Assembly: GCA_963544155.1 (NCBI GenBank)
Contig: CAUUDW010000002.1
Coordinates: 1-64,000, forward strand
Source of the DNA: Nanoperiomorbus sp963544155
GTDB taxonomy: Bacteria > Patescibacteriota > Saccharimonadia > Saccharimonadales > Saccharimonadaceae
Direction: 5' to 3'
DNA length: 64,000 nucleotides
Shown: positions 22,703 to 31,449 of the stretch, piece by piece
Layout: every line of letters begins with the position of its first letter
How positions within the stretch are numbered: position 1 is the stretch's first letter
Notes under the pieces: generated by a model
Told to the model about the DNA's origin: nothing
What the model saw: only the letters and a program-made list of their open reading frames with translations
Database searches by the model: none
Translations under genes and position numbers: made by a program

Positions 22703-23514
22703 TAGTTAAACAGCCCTCCCGGTACGATGTACTGTAAGAATGCCCACATCAGGAAGTATAAGATCAGAGCGATGAAAGCATTCCTGATGATCTCCGTGGC
22801 ACTCTTTGCCTTCCCCGCATCGCCGGCTGAGGTGGCATACATGATCGCCCCATAGATGATACCCCCGATCACCGCTATCACCACGCCGGCCGCCAGCCAG
22901 TTGGAAATAGTGACCAGCACCGTCAGGATAGAATCCTTGTCGTCAACACCGTTGCAGCCCCAATCGAAGAAGGTATGGGCCGAGCCACAAGTGCTACCTC
23001 CGCCGGAGCCACCGCCTCCGCCATTACTGCCACCATTGCTATTATTGTTGCCGCCATTCTGATTCTGGTTGTTACCACTCTGGTTATTGTTATTACTACC
23101 TTGATTCTGATTCTGATTGTTGCCCTGATTCTGGTTGTTACCACCGCCAGAGTCACGGCTACGGATTTTATCTAGCCCACCCTTATGATTGTTGCCCTGA
23201 TACTGATTGTTGCCCTGGTTATTATCTTGGTTTTGATTCTGGTTGTTGTTATTGTCTTGATTTTGGTTATTACTATTCTCTTTGCCGGAATTCGGATTCT
23301 TCTTATTTTTTAGAACTGCATCAAGTTTTTCCTTAGTTCCTCTCGTTGCATTTACCTGGTTGGGATAACTAAGCCCTAATATGAAAAATAGCAATAATAC
23401 TAGACACCCGGTAAATACAAAATTAAGAATCCGTCCTTGTATTGATACACTGCGACGTAAGAATAATAGCTTTGATTTACTATTCTCTTTGTTTTTTAGA
23501 CTCATTAGTTTCAT
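22702..23514 (-). CDS. T4SS pilin-like protein with long Asn/Gln-rich linker, paralogue 1
   Basis: A protein of 270 residues and first gene of the pilin operon. It has an N-terminal membrane or signal segment (VFTGCLVLLLFFILGLSYP). A low-complexity Asn/Gln/Gly region of about 100 residues follows (about 75-175), then a short Cys-containing stretch (STCGSAHTFFDWGCNG). The C-terminal two-helix core is IGGIIYGAIMYATSAGDAGK and FIALILYFLMWAFLQYIV. The linker could span the cell wall or act as an adhesive, prion-like segment. The promoter at 23550-23523 leaves almost no leader. Confidence 0.78.
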   Translation of the reverse strand: MKLMSLKNKENSKSKLLFLRRSVSIQGRILNFVFTGCLVLLLFFILGLSYPNQVNATRGTKEKLDAVLKNKKNPNSGKENSNNQNQDNNNNQNQNQDNNQGNNQYQGNNHKGGLDKIRSRDSGGGNNQNQGNNQNQNQGSNNNNQSGNNQNQNGGNNNSNGGSNGGGGGSGGGSTCGSAHTFFDWGCNGVDDKDSILTVLVTISNWLAAGVVIAVIGGIIYGAIMYATSAGDAGKAKSATEIIRNAFIALILYFLMWAFLQYIVPGGLFN

Positions 23515-23522
23515 ACCAGTAA

Positions 23523-23550
23523 TTTATACTAAGGTCACGATCAGTGTCAA
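23523..23550 (-). promoter_or_regulatory. Promoter of the pilin operon
   Basis: On the minus strand TTGACA (23550-23545), a 16-bp spacer and TATAAA (23528-23523). The -10 box ends 8 nt before the ATG at 23514. Confidence 0.7.
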
Positions 23551-23594
23551 CCCCTGTACGTAAAGGTAGACAATGCCACGTCATCTCGCTCAAG

Positions 23595-23778
23595 CTTGCT
23601 AACTAGCCGGATACGCTGTATAGTAAGCTTAGCCATTATTAGACATATAAGAGGTGGTTAGGAGGCTAGCTTATTCTGAGATAGCTTCCGAAGAAGATCA
23701 GTATTATCACAGCTAGTAGGGTAGCCTGCTAGTTGTTTTTTACTCTAGTAGAGAGTAAAAGAGAGGACATCCCAAGCA
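23595..23778 (+). promoter_or_regulatory. Promoter and structured leader of the 23779 gene, with terminator-like hairpin
   Basis: TTGCTA (about 23595-23600), 17 bp and TATAGT form a promoter. The leader of about 155 nt contains three hairpins: GGAGGCTA/TAGCTTCC (about 23660-23690); GCTAGTAGG/CCTGCTAGT (23712-23733) followed by TGTTTTTT, an intrinsic-terminator shape; and TTTACTC/GAGTAAA (about 23739-23760) just before the ribosome site. This could be a transcription attenuator. Confidence 0.6.
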
Positions 23779-25128
23779 ATGGAAGGTAATTACAGGCCTA
23801 CCCACAACGCTAACAATACTAACTATAACTCAGCTCCGGCTGATATGGGTGGCGCTAACGCTGTGCCTTTCACGGTCTCGTATGACCAGACTAGCGTAAA
23901 TAACCCTCAGGCACCTCAGCAGAGCTACAGCCAAGCCGGTAACTTCGCTTACAGCTCTAGCTATTCTCCTGCTTCTTTTAGCCCGGCTCCGGTCGGTCCT
24001 CAACTCTCCTATGCTACATCAGACGCCAACTATGGTAACGGTGGTAATGTAAATATGGGCTCTCGAGTAGCTAATGTAGTCAGGAATATCAATACTGATC
24101 AGATAGCTGGTAATGTCGAGTCCGGTATAGGCTACGTCACCGATAAAGCAGGTAAGTTCACTACTGCGGCGAAAGATAAGCTAGCTAACCCGAATCGGCG
24201 TAAAGTGCTAGCTATCATGGGCGGGGCGGTAGCCTCACTAGCCCTGGCTATGAGCTTAGGTAACGCTGTATTAAATAAGACTAATAGCAGTAGCTACAAT
24301 CAGACACCACCCGCTGCTACATCTAATAATTCTTCAACCGAGTCAGACCAAGCAGCAGAAATTAAAGATACCGACCCGAATATGAACGTCGAGACCGCCG
24401 ACAGTGAACATGACGGTAAGATCAGCTACAAAATATACGAGTACGATTTTACTAGAGGATATGATAATTACATCTTTGTAGGCGATCGAACATCACAAGT
24501 CGAATATTCCGACAGCGACACCGTCAACGACCGCAAAGAAGCATCTATGGATGATTTCATCGAATGTATCTCAAAGCAGGGCGACAGTACTACGAGATGC
24601 AATTCTATCGATGAGGTATTCGCAAAAGAGGAAGACTATCATGGAGCAAACGCCTTCGTTGACTTACTTAAAAAATATGGTGGCTATAATAACGGTGATA
24701 TAACTAAATTAGAAAAACACAATTATATCATTGACCAAAAAGGTGTTTATATGCGCAATATCTGCGATTACCATTTCAAAGAACTAGCCTCCGTTAATCC
24801 TGCTATAACCGACGGTGTATTAAGAATATACGTTGCTAATTCCAATGCAGATGGAAGTAAAAATCCATATAACCAGTATGGTTATGGCGGAAAATTCACA
24901 ATCGATATCACCAGTCTCTATGTTAGCCCCGACCATAAAAGACCTCGTAATGGTGGTCTCATTGCTCATATTTTCAACAGTGGCAGGATAGTATGCGATC
25001 AAATGCCGACAGAGAAGGAATTAATACAGATCATCAAAGATAACTACGACTCAATATTTAAGGTTGATAATCACCCCAATAATCGTGGTGCTCTAGAGGG
25101 GGTTATGAATGATAGAAGAAAGCCCTAG
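23779..25128 (+). CDS. T4SS-locus hypothetical protein, single membrane segment
   Basis: A protein of 449 residues. The N-terminal 120 residues are Asn/Ser/Pro/Gln-rich and probably disordered in the cytoplasm. One membrane helix (about 145-165, VLAIMGGAVASLALAMSLGN) follows, then an extracytoplasmic domain of about 280 residues, rich in Asp/Asn/Tyr, that I do not recognise. GAGAGG precedes the ATG. It diverges from the pilin operon and precedes the VirB6/TrbL-like gene, so a structural or surface role in the same machine is likely. Its leader carries a terminator-like hairpin. Confidence 0.7.
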   Translation: MEGNYRPTHNANNTNYNSAPADMGGANAVPFTVSYDQTSVNNPQAPQQSYSQAGNFAYSSSYSPASFSPAPVGPQLSYATSDANYGNGGNVNMGSRVANVVRNINTDQIAGNVESGIGYVTDKAGKFTTAAKDKLANPNRRKVLAIMGGAVASLALAMSLGNAVLNKTNSSSYNQTPPAATSNNSSTESDQAAEIKDTDPNMNVETADSEHDGKISYKIYEYDFTRGYDNYIFVGDRTSQVEYSDSDTVNDRKEASMDDFIECISKQGDSTTRCNSIDEVFAKEEDYHGANAFVDLLKKYGGYNNGDITKLEKHNYIIDQKGVYMRNICDYHFKELASVNPAITDGVLRIYVANSNADGSKNPYNQYGYGGKFTIDITSLYVSPDHKRPRNGGLIAHIFNSGRIVCDQMPTEKELIQIIKDNYDSIFKVDNHPNNRGALEGVMNDRRKP

Positions 25129-25213
25129 TCTAGCCTACTCCGGAATCTTCATTTGATTCGTTACTGTCGCCCCTACATTTGACTTTGCCTGTATTGTTGT
25201 ATAGATTATTAGC

Positions 25214-28090
25214 ATGAAGATAATGCGGTGGCGAAAGAAAAAACATATAAGCAGACAGGGATTACGTGTTCTATCCCGACCGATAGTTTTAGCTATCATA
25301 ATTATGATAGTTTCTTTTGTATCAATAGTCTCGAGTAAAACAGCACAAGCAGGCAAGTATGATGATTGGATGAACGACGAGTTTAAAAAATACGCAAATT
25401 CGTCTGCCGCCAAGGCCTGTTCAGAACGTATCCGTTCAAATAAATTTAATATTCTGGATTCAAGAACATGGCCCGTAATTAAAGATATAGCTAAAGATTA
25501 CAGTAACGGCGTAAACAAAGTGACTGGTAATCCTGTGCACTCAGATACCTCTATTAGGCCGATAGGTAGGGTAGATTCAAAAGACCCTGATGTAGATTGT
25601 AATATAAGCGATATCGCCGAAGGTGTGACAGGCGAAAAGAACTACTTTTGTAATTACCTAAAGAAAAACCCGTACATTGATGCAGGTTTAATAAAAGGTG
25701 ATAACGCTAAAGCACACCTAGACAACTGCGACTTAGGCTCTCTGCAAATATCACCAGAGTTATGGATTGGAGCGCTTGACTCAATACCAAAGTATACTCC
25801 TAGTAATGCAGTGAAATATGCTGCATATCGAGATGCTATAGAAAAACACTGTTTAAATAACCCGGCATTTACAGAAGCAGAAAATGGGGATAAATTTTGG
25901 TCTAAAGTAGGAGATGACGGTAATTGGGTAACCGTACGTGGTTATCCAAACTACAAGGATAACAACCCTAATGCAGTGATACGACCAATGTACGACGAGA
26001 TGATGACTTGCGCAGAAGCGACACAGAAAGCAAGTGAGTTGGCAGACGACTATACAAAAGCCGTCAATGAATATCTTGAGAAACATCCCGAAGAAAGAAA
26101 AAATCAAAAGAAGGAAGAAGAAGAAAGATTAGAAAATCAAAAGGGGGATGAATGTGCCGCTGAGTTAAACGGCTTTGGATCAATAATCTGCTCGGGGCAA
26201 AACTTATTCGCCACCATCACTGACATCTTGTACGGTACGATAGCCAAGATGCTGGTCGATCAGACGGAGATAACTAAATCTGACACGGTTCGCAAACACT
26301 GGGGGAATTTCCTCAACGTTGCCAATATCATATTGATCATCGCCTTCTTGGTGGTGATCTATTCAACCGCTACCTCCACGGGGGGGCTATCAAACTATGA
26401 TGTCAAGAAGCTGTTACCTAGGATTATTATCTTTGCCATAGCAATTAACCTGTCATTCTACATCTGTATGGCATTAGTAGACCTGTCTACTATAGTAGGT
26501 AAGGGTATGTTCGGGTTACTAATGGGTGGTAGTACCGGCGCCCCCCCTCAGCTGATCAATAGCGCACAAAAGACTGCCAGTGTACTTGAGTCTGTAGGAA
26601 TAGCAGTAGCTATGGTGGCTATTGCAGCTGTACTAGTCATCCTCGTCGGAGCGCCAATTATTCTGGCACTACTAGCCATCGTCTTCGCCCTGGTTGTCCG
26701 TGGTATCGCCCTGATGATCCTGGTGATCATCTCGCCGGTCGCTATCGCTCTGTATCTATTCAATAGTCAAGGACTTAGTAAAGGCTTCACCATGTGGCGA
26801 GATAATTACATTAAGTTACTACTAGTCTATCCCCTCTTTATGCTGGTTTGGGGCGGTACCAGAGTAGTATCCGGGTTAGTCAACCAGGGGGGTCAAGATG
26901 GAATAAATGCATTATTTGTTCTGTTAGTCGAGGCAGTCTGCCTGATCACTCCGGCTCTATCTATTATGCCTCTCTTCAAGGCTTCCGGCGACATCATGGG
27001 TAAAGCTACTCTCATGGCGGCCACTAATGGAGCAACTAACAAGTTCGCCGGTTGGGCAGGATCGAAACTAACGGGGAAGCCCGGTGACCCGAAGCATCCC
27101 GGCCTCAAAGGTATGGCAGCAGGAGCAATCGGCGGGGCGGCCGGTAATATAGCCGGTAGAGCAGCCGGTGCTGTTCAGAATATGAGAGGAGCAGGAGCTA
27201 GTACCGGCAACATTGCCAGTCAGCTTGATAGCCAAGCGATGAACTCCGCCAGAAATAAGGTGAATAAATACGGTGATAGAGATCTAAAGACTGCCTTTAC
27301 CACCGGCCAGATAGGTGGCAAGACGCTTGATCCATATCAGATGAGGGCGGTTATCGAGAAGGAGCTACCTAACGCTAGTGCAGCCGAGGTTAAGCAGTCA
27401 ATGCAAGCTGTCAATACAGAGGCAGATAAGCTAAGGAGGAATGGTCAAGCAGCCGATGCCGATAGACTGGTTCAGACCTTCGCTAATACTGCCAGTGCCA
27501 ACGGCAACTCCATCATGAGTGGTAAGTCGCTAAGGAACTTCGCTGCCAGTGGCGGCTGGAATACTAGTCAATTTGAAGCGAATTACGCTGATGCTGTAGC
27601 GGACTATTCTTCTACCCAGCTGACAGCCAAAGATGCTGCCGGTATGGATGCCGCCGACCTAATCCAGATGCGTACAACACTTCAGAATGCGGGAGTTAAT
27701 GGCGGCAATATCGCTCAGGCAGATGCCGGACTAAACAGTATGGCGAAACAATCCAACATCGCCCTCAGTGATCCTAAACTGACTAGAAAGATGAATGCCC
27801 CGACTGTCACTGCCCTGAAAGATAACACTATGGTACGTAGTACGGCCGGAGAGAGACTCGCCAACACTCACAAGATACCTAACATATATCATGACTACAA
27901 TACAGGCGGCACTACATCCGCACAAGCTATTTCTGATGCAAGAACGATGATGGCGCATACTGACTTCGGTAGACTGGATGCGATAGACCAGAGCCGCCTC
28001 AGAGCCATCGCTCGTGCCAGTGCGCCTGCAGGAACCGGTGCTCCCGCAGCACCGGTGGTGATAGCTAGCTGGGATAGTAGGGTACCCTAG
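25214..28090 (+). CDS. VirB6/TrbL-like polytopic T4SS protein
   Basis: A large membrane protein of 958 residues. A signal segment ends near AQA-G (about residue 47). A soluble extracytoplasmic domain of about 270 residues with several Cys comes next, then a Lys/Glu-rich helix (EKHPEERKNQKKEEEERLEN). About six membrane helices (roughly 370-620) resemble the VirB6/TrbL channel core. A long Ala/Gly/Asn/Gln-rich soluble tail ends the protein. TTGACT, 17 bp and TAGATT (25202-25207) end 6 nt before the ATG, so a leaderless mRNA is likely. The family call rests on topology and context. Confidence 0.7.
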   Translation: MKIMRWRKKKHISRQGLRVLSRPIVLAIIIMIVSFVSIVSSKTAQAGKYDDWMNDEFKKYANSSAAKACSERIRSNKFNILDSRTWPVIKDIAKDYSNGVNKVTGNPVHSDTSIRPIGRVDSKDPDVDCNISDIAEGVTGEKNYFCNYLKKNPYIDAGLIKGDNAKAHLDNCDLGSLQISPELWIGALDSIPKYTPSNAVKYAAYRDAIEKHCLNNPAFTEAENGDKFWSKVGDDGNWVTVRGYPNYKDNNPNAVIRPMYDEMMTCAEATQKASELADDYTKAVNEYLEKHPEERKNQKKEEEERLENQKGDECAAELNGFGSIICSGQNLFATITDILYGTIAKMLVDQTEITKSDTVRKHWGNFLNVANIILIIAFLVVIYSTATSTGGLSNYDVKKLLPRIIIFAIAINLSFYICMALVDLSTIVGKGMFGLLMGGSTGAPPQLINSAQKTASVLESVGIAVAMVAIAAVLVILVGAPIILALLAIVFALVVRGIALMILVIISPVAIALYLFNSQGLSKGFTMWRDNYIKLLLVYPLFMLVWGGTRVVSGLVNQGGQDGINALFVLLVEAVCLITPALSIMPLFKASGDIMGKATLMAATNGATNKFAGWAGSKLTGKPGDPKHPGLKGMAAGAIGGAAGNIAGRAAGAVQNMRGAGASTGNIASQLDSQAMNSARNKVNKYGDRDLKTAFTTGQIGGKTLDPYQMRAVIEKELPNASAAEVKQSMQAVNTEADKLRRNGQAADADRLVQTFANTASANGNSIMSGKSLRNFAASGGWNTSQFEANYADAVADYSSTQLTAKDAAGMDAADLIQMRTTLQNAGVNGGNIAQADAGLNSMAKQSNIALSDPKLTRKMNAPTVTALKDNTMVRSTAGERLANTHKIPNIYHDYNTGGTTSAQAISDARTMMAHTDFGRLDAIDQSRLRAIARASAPAGTGAPAAPVVIASWDSRVP

Positions 28091-28092
28091 AC

Positions 28093-28743
28093 ATGCCCGA
28101 CAAGCGTAAGTTATACCTGATAGCCGCAGTGGCGATGGTGGTGATCATGGTTGTCATCATCATAGCCACAGTGCTGGGTGGTAATAAACGAGACCAGGCG
28201 AATATCAGAGGTGGTAGCGCTAACACTATCCGTGGTACTAGTACTACCGGTACTAGTGGTGGTACTAATGGCAACTCCTCCAACTCGTCTCGCTCCGGCT
28301 CCCATTCCGACTCATCCGGCACATCAGGTAGCCGTAGCAGTAATAGTAATGAGATTACCCCCGAGGACTACCCAGTTAAGAGGCTTGATCAAGTCGCTCA
28401 GAATCTACCTAGGGAAGAAATATTAAACATTCAGCGTCAGATCGGCTACACCCTCAGACTTAATAAGGTATCAGGCGATCATGGCGATATCGTCATTCGC
28501 AAGAACAGCTATCGTCAGACTATGACTAACGCCGATAAGCTGATCTACCAGACGGACTTCATCATTGATCTACCTAAGGTCAAGCAGTCTTACCAGGTAA
28601 AAGACAGCTACTCGCCCCTACCGGCTGAGACTTCAGGACTATATGATTACACCACGCTGATCCTCTGTCTCGATAAGTCACAGTTAATCTATGGTGACTT
28701 TAGCTGCAACGACCGGATCAAGAGCGAGCGGCGAGGCTACTAA
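28093..28743 (+). CDS. T4SS-locus single-TM hypothetical protein
   Basis: A protein of 216 residues starting 2 nt after the VirB6-like gene. One N-terminal membrane helix (residues 6-29) is followed by a Ser/Gly/Thr-rich linker of about 50 residues, then a globular C-terminal domain of about 130 residues (KRLDQVAQNLPREEILNIQR, and a YDYTTLILCLDKSQ segment with two Cys near the end). The layout of anchor, wall-spanning linker and external domain suggests an envelope component of the secretion machine. The family is not recognised. Confidence 0.7.
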   Translation: MPDKRKLYLIAAVAMVVIMVVIIIATVLGGNKRDQANIRGGSANTIRGTSTTGTSGGTNGNSSNSSRSGSHSDSSGTSGSRSSNSNEITPEDYPVKRLDQVAQNLPREEILNIQRQIGYTLRLNKVSGDHGDIVIRKNSYRQTMTNADKLIYQTDFIIDLPKVKQSYQVKDSYSPLPAETSGLYDYTTLILCLDKSQLIYGDFSCNDRIKSERRGY

Positions 28744-28771
28744 TTACCTACCGGATAATCATAAACTCTTT

Positions 28772-28814
28772 CTGGCACTCTAGGCTTGCAAGTGCTAACT
28801 ATCTGCGCTATATT
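28772..28814 (+). promoter_or_regulatory. Degenerate CIRCE operator overlapping the groESL promoter
   Basis: CTGGCACTC (28772-28780), a 9-bp spacer and AAGTGCTAA (28790-28798) match the CIRCE consensus TTAGCACTC-N9-GAGTGCTAA at 15 of 18 arm positions. TTGCAA (28786-28791) and TATATT (28809-28814), 17 bp apart, form the promoter inside and after it. HrcA repression is inferred. Confidence 0.8.
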
Positions 28815-28847
28815 AGCTGTATCGGTCAATATGATAAGGAGGAGTAA

Positions 28848-29123
28848 ATGAGTAATGTTCCACTTCGTCCATTAGCTGATCGCTTAGTCGCTATGCGGGA
28901 AGAAGCCGCCACTAAGACAGCTACCGGACTATACCTGCCAGCTGATACCAAGGAGAAGTCGCAGATCGCTAAGGTAGTGGCAGTCGGTCAGGATGTCAAA
29001 GAGATCAAGACAGGAGAGCGAATCGTAGTGCGAGAATACTCGACTAGTGATATCAAGGTAGATGGAGTCGAGTACCTGATCGTCAAAGAGGAAGATGTCC
29101 TAGCAATAGTAAAGGAGAAATAA
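28848..29123 (+). CDS. groES: Co-chaperonin GroES
   Basis: A protein of 91 residues that caps the GroEL ring. LRPLADRLVAMREEA at the N-terminus and the TGLYLPADTKEKSQ mobile-loop region are typical, as is the closing EDVLAIVKEK. AAGGAGGAG lies directly upstream of the ATG. It shares a transcript with groEL with no gap, under a degenerate CIRCE. Confidence 0.97.
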   Translation: MSNVPLRPLADRLVAMREEAATKTATGLYLPADTKEKSQIAKVVAVGQDVKEIKTGERIVVREYSTSDIKVDGVEYLIVKEEDVLAIVKEK

Positions 29124-30749
29124 ATGGCAAAGCAAGTATTCTATGGTGATGAAGCGAGAGAGAAAGTCCTCGCCGGTGCTAAGACCTTAGCCGACGCAGT
29201 CAAGACTACTATGGGGCCGAAGGGGCGTAATGTAGTTATCAGCAAGTCCTACGGTGGACCGAATGTCACCCATGATGGTGTCACTGTCGCCGAGGCGATC
29301 AACCTGCCGGAAAATGAGGATAATCTGGGCGAGAAGGTTGGTGCCGAGCTGATCAAACAGGCAGCCAAGAAGATGAACAAAGCGGCCGGCGATGGTACCA
29401 CCACCGTGACCGTCCTGACCTATGAGATCTTAAAAGAAGCTAATCGGCTGATCGCCGCCGGACATAATCCGATGGAGCTGCGCAAGGGTGTCGAAAAGGC
29501 CGGTGCTCAGGTACTAAGTGAGCTTAATAAGATCGCCGAGCCGGTCGATGGCAAGAACGACCTCATCACTGAAGTGGCCAGTATTAGCGCCGGTGACACT
29601 GAGATCGGCAAGCTGATCGCTAGCGTCATCTCTCGTATCGGTAAAGATGGGGTGGTCAGTGTCGAGGCCGGTCAAGGTCTAGCTATGGAGTCGGAAATCA
29701 CCGAAGGTTTCACTTTTGATCGAGGCTATGTCTCTGCCTATATGGCGACTGATACCAATAGGATGGAAGCCGTCTATGACAAGCCGGCTATTATTATCAC
29801 TGACAAGAAGATTAGCTCGGCTCAAGAGATGCTTCCTCTGATGGAAAAACTGGTTGCCTCCGGCAAGAAAGATATCGTGCTAATCGCCGAAGATGTCGAG
29901 GGGGAAGCGCTGGGTATCCTTATCCTTAACCGCCTCAAGGGGGCTCTCAATACCGTCGCCGTTAAGGCACCGTCCTTTGGTGATCGACGCAAGGAAGTCT
30001 TGCAAGATATCGCCACGTTAACCGGAGCTAGCGTCATTACTTCCGATCAAGGCATGACCTTTGATAACGTCGGTCTGGAAGTGGTCGGCTCAGCTCGCAA
30101 GGTGATTGTCGCTAAGGATAATACTACGATCATCGAAGGAGCCGGCGATAAGACTACCATTAGCCAGCGTATAGACCAGATCAAGTCTCAAGCCAATATC
30201 GCTACCTCAGATTACGATCAAGAGCAGCTAGATAAGCGAGCCGCCGCCCTCAGCGGCAAAGTCGCCGTGATTAAGGTCGGTGGGGCAACCGAGACCGAGA
30301 TCGACGAGAAGAAATATCGGGTAGATGACGCCGTAGCAGCCGTCAAGGCAGCCTTACTGGAGGGAATAGTACCGGGTGGTGGAGTAACCCCGATTAACTT
30401 AGCTAGTAAGATTACCGGTGATAGTGCCGGGGCGGAGATCATGCGTAACGCCTTACTAATGCCCTTTAAGCAGCTGGCTACTAACGCCGGCCTAAACGCC
30501 GAGGCACTCTTAGCTCAGGTGCAAGAGGCTAAACCCGGCTATGGTGTCGATGTAGCGAACTACCAAGGCAAGTTGATCGACCTAAAGAAGGCCGGAGTGG
30601 TTGACCCGGCGATGGTTACCTACCAAGCGATCCAGAACGCTGTTTCGATCGCCAGTACTGCCATGACTATGGGAGCGCTGGTAGTAGATATCCCCGAGAA
30701 GCCAGCCGCCGAAGCAGCTGGTAACCCCGGTATGGGAATGGGCTACTAG
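29124..30749 (+). CDS. groEL: Chaperonin GroEL
   Basis: The 60-kDa chaperonin of 541 residues that folds proteins in an ATP-driven double ring. TTMGPKGRNVV, the AGDGTTTVTVLTYEI nucleotide-binding segment (Asp of GDGTTT) and the GGGVTPINLASK region are intact. The C-terminus ends AGNPGMGMGY rather than a long GGM-repeat tail. A strong hairpin closes the unit. Confidence 0.98.
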   Translation: MAKQVFYGDEAREKVLAGAKTLADAVKTTMGPKGRNVVISKSYGGPNVTHDGVTVAEAINLPENEDNLGEKVGAELIKQAAKKMNKAAGDGTTTVTVLTYEILKEANRLIAAGHNPMELRKGVEKAGAQVLSELNKIAEPVDGKNDLITEVASISAGDTEIGKLIASVISRIGKDGVVSVEAGQGLAMESEITEGFTFDRGYVSAYMATDTNRMEAVYDKPAIIITDKKISSAQEMLPLMEKLVASGKKDIVLIAEDVEGEALGILILNRLKGALNTVAVKAPSFGDRRKEVLQDIATLTGASVITSDQGMTFDNVGLEVVGSARKVIVAKDNTTIIEGAGDKTTISQRIDQIKSQANIATSDYDQEQLDKRAAALSGKVAVIKVGGATETEIDEKKYRVDDAVAAVKAALLEGIVPGGGVTPINLASKITGDSAGAEIMRNALLMPFKQLATNAGLNAEALLAQVQEAKPGYGVDVANYQGKLIDLKKAGVVDPAMVTYQAIQNAVSIASTAMTMGALVVDIPEKPAAEAAGNPGMGMGY

Positions 30750-30776
30750 TTAACTAGCTAGTGCACTCTCTAAGCT

Positions 30777-30805
30777 ATATAGCCCGAGTCATACTCGGGC
30801 TATAT
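30777..30805. terminator. Bidirectional hairpin between groEL and convergent gene
   Basis: A perfect 13-bp stem containing AGCCCGAGT/ACTCGGGCT with a 3-nt loop. The T-run is weak, so termination efficiency is uncertain. Confidence 0.75.
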
Positions 30806-30838
30806 TAAGCTAGTCAAGCTAAGTCTCAGTGGGTAGAA

Positions 30839-31375
30839 CTAACCTTTCTTCTGAGTGAAGAAATCGATCTCTTTTAAGATGTCCAGGAGTGCCTGAGCTC
30901 TCTTCACTTCATCAGGGATCGCCATAGCAGCCTGATGCGCCATCGTGATGAGCGAACTATCATCAATCGTCCGGATCAGCAGTAGGAGAGTATCAAACTT
31001 ATCAGCCGGTGCCAAGAAATCCAGTCTATTTACTAGTGGTCGCAGCTCTGAGATAACCTGCAATCGAATATCACCAAGCGATCCACTATCGACATTACGA
31101 CCTAGTTGATTAACGTTCGGTGGGGTAACAGGCTCAGACTTCGCCTTAGCCGGCTTAGCGGGCTGAGCTAAGACATCAGTCAAGATAGGGTCAGCGGGTT
31201 GAGCCGGACCGGATTTACCAGTCGGTTTAGACGGAGCGGCCGGAGCTGGCTTAGCCGGTTGAGCTGGTGACTGGTTCACCACCTGACCGGCTGGCGCATT
31301 AGTCTGTTGCTCCTGTCGCAAGCTGGCGATCATCTTGTTTAGCTCTTCATCATTAACACCCGATTGATTCTGCAT
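30839..31375 (-). CDS. Hypothetical protein with Pro/Ala-rich linker
   Basis: A protein of 178 residues. A short helical N-terminus (NDEELNKMIASLRQEQQ) is followed by an Ala/Pro/Lys-rich linker of about 70 residues (QPAKPAPAAPSKPTGKSG) and a helical C-terminal domain of about 85 residues (DIRLQVISELRPLVNRLDFL, then ALLDILKEIDFF). GGTGGGAGT lies just before the ATG. No membrane segment is seen. The function is unknown; the layout suggests a tethered interaction domain. Confidence 0.72.
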   Translation of the reverse strand: MQNQSGVNDEELNKMIASLRQEQQTNAPAGQVVNQSPAQPAKPAPAAPSKPTGKSGPAQPADPILTDVLAQPAKPAKAKSEPVTPPNVNQLGRNVDSGSLGDIRLQVISELRPLVNRLDFLAPADKFDTLLLLIRTIDDSSLITMAHQAAMAIPDEVKRAQALLDILKEIDFFTQKKG

Positions 31376-31449
31376 ACTCCCACCTGTTTTTAGTTATAAA
31401 AGTAGTATAATTATAGCATAAGAGTCATAACAAACAAGGAAAGAGATAT

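Noticed and set aside
22856..23175. Several frames opposite or offset to the Asn/Gln linker
   Set aside because: They are low-complexity shadows of the repetitive linker in the pilin-like gene.
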